From positions 1 through 36,386 of the forward strand of contig UQCY01000005.1 in NCBI GenBank assembly GCA_900539645.1: a DNA stretch of 36,386 nt, written 5' to 3'. The notes beneath the pieces are model-generated. The model was not told the origin of the DNA and made no database searches. It was given only the letters and a program-made list of their open reading frames with translations. Position numbers and translations under genes: made by a program. The stretch is from an uncultured Clostridium sp. (GTDB taxonomy: Bacteria > Bacillota > Clostridia > Peptostreptococcales > Peptostreptococcaceae). Below are positions 35,537-36,386 of this stretch, one piece after another. The stretch's first letter is position 1, and the number at the start of each line of letters is the position of its first letter.

Positions 35537-36386
35537 ATGAATAAATACATCCTTTTGGCAATTACCGCTTTGTGCTTACAGGATATGTAGGCGCAAACAG
35601 TTGTACATCCTAGTATAAAAACAAAGACTACTTTTGCAATTGTAGTCGATCAGAAAAGTTATGATGAAGCGAAAAGTGAAATTGATGCTTATCGTACCAG
35701 TATAGAAAAAGAAGGTTTAGGTACTTACTTGCTAATTGATGATTGGAAAAGGCCCGAACCTATTCGTGAGCAACTTGTCAAATTGCATGAGAATGAGAAA
35801 ACGCCTTTGGAGGGTTGCGTATTTATAGGTGACATCCCTATTCCAATGATTCGTGATGCACATCATCTATCTTCGGCTTTCAAAAGGTCTCCCAAAGCCA
35901 ATTGGCAGAAATCAAGCGTTCCTTCCGACCGTTATTATGATGACTTCGGATTAAAATTTGATTATATTAAACAAGACAGTTTGATACCTGACTATCATTA
36001 TATGACATTGCGTGCTGATTCTAAACAGTATATTTCACCGGATATTTATTCGGCCCGTATCCGTCCATTACATTTAGAAGGTGAGAACCGTTATCAGATG
36101 CTACGCGATTACTTAAAAAAGGCAGTTGCCGAAAAAGCAAAGCAAAATGCATTTGACCAACTGACTATGGCCCGTGGCCATGGTTACAATTCTGAAGATC
36201 CTTTGGCATGGAGCGGTGAGCAAATAGCCTTACGTGAGCAATTGCCGCAAATATTCAAATCGGGTAATACAGTGAAGTTCTATGATTTTAACATGCGCTA
36301 TCCGATGAAACCATTATACTTGAACGAGATTCAGCGCGAAGGATTAGATGTCATGCTATTCCATCACCACGGTGGCCCCACCATGC
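35537..36386 (+). pseudogene. Second C25-like protein, in-frame stop in signal peptide, cut by window end
   Basis: Starts two bases after the previous stop: MNKYILLAITALCLQDM, then TAG at 35588-35590, then AQTVVHPSIKTKTTFAIVVDQ in the same frame, open to the end of the window. Without the stop it would have a normal signal peptide ending near AQ. The rest matches an N-terminal C25-like domain: GCVFIGDIPIPMI, PSDRYYDDFG, IYSARIRPL, and at the very end LFHHHGGPT with the catalytic His. It appears to be a tandem paralogue of the preceding gene. CAG to TAG is the simplest explanation. Confidence 0.65.

Overview
Two unlike pieces of DNA are joined in this window. Positions 1 to about 34,165 are AT-rich, with purine-rich ribosome binding sites, TTG starts, consensus sigma-A type promoters and a complete V-type ATPase operon. 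This fits a low-GC anaerobic Firmicute, most likely a clostridium of the Peptostreptococcaceae type (inference from gene content only). From about 34,165 to 36,386 the base composition and codon use change. That part carries Bacteroidales-like gingipain-fold (C25-type) and HEAT-repeat genes. The join cuts the 5' end off a clostridial PRD/LicR-type PTS regulator and falls inside a Bacteroidales-type gene, so it looks like an assembly or amplification chimera rather than a transfer.

Layout. 1-3,400: a 3D-domain cell-wall protein (minus), then a plus-strand set of small envelope proteins (CmpB-like membrane protein, YtxH protein, DUF948-like protein). 3,440-8,994: a CDF metal exporter with a Mn-type site, a 1.1 kb gap with an sRNA candidate and two large palindromes, a MATE transporter with a coiled-coil protein, and a HAD phosphatase. 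9,030-9,630: two more large palindromes. 9,636-14,749: racemase, YaaA, a SAM methyltransferase broken by an in-frame stop, PepD-type dipeptidase and an HD-domain protein, all minus. 15,053-23,732: V-ATPase operon in the order H-I-K-E-C-F-A-B-D, with a Na+-type c-ring and a perfect-consensus promoter. 24,693-26,973: DUF169 protein and NhaC antiporter. 27,287-34,179: a PTS operon with a truncated regulator, RDD protein, EIIA, EIIB, EIIC, GrdB-like protein, glycosylasparaginase-family enzyme, M20 peptidase and CutC.

How the genes fit together. The V-ATPase has the residue set of a sodium-binding c-ring and sits near an NhaC Na+/H+ antiporter, which suggests sodium-based energetics. The PTS operon has no glycosidase. 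Where a phospho-glycosidase is usually found it carries a glycosylasparaginase-family Ntn hydrolase, an M20 dipeptidase, CutC and a GrdB-like protein. I infer uptake and intracellular breakdown of an amino-acid-linked sugar such as GlcNAc-Asn. A palindromic operator-like site lies just upstream of the EIIA promoter.

The most unusual structural signal is a dispersed family of roughly 120-210 bp palindromes. They share an asymmetric core (CTCTCCAGGCTTC on one side, GCAGATTGTCG on the other), while the arms around the core differ in sequence between copies but remain self-complementary. One copy sits inside the loop of a transcription terminator. I do not recognise this family.
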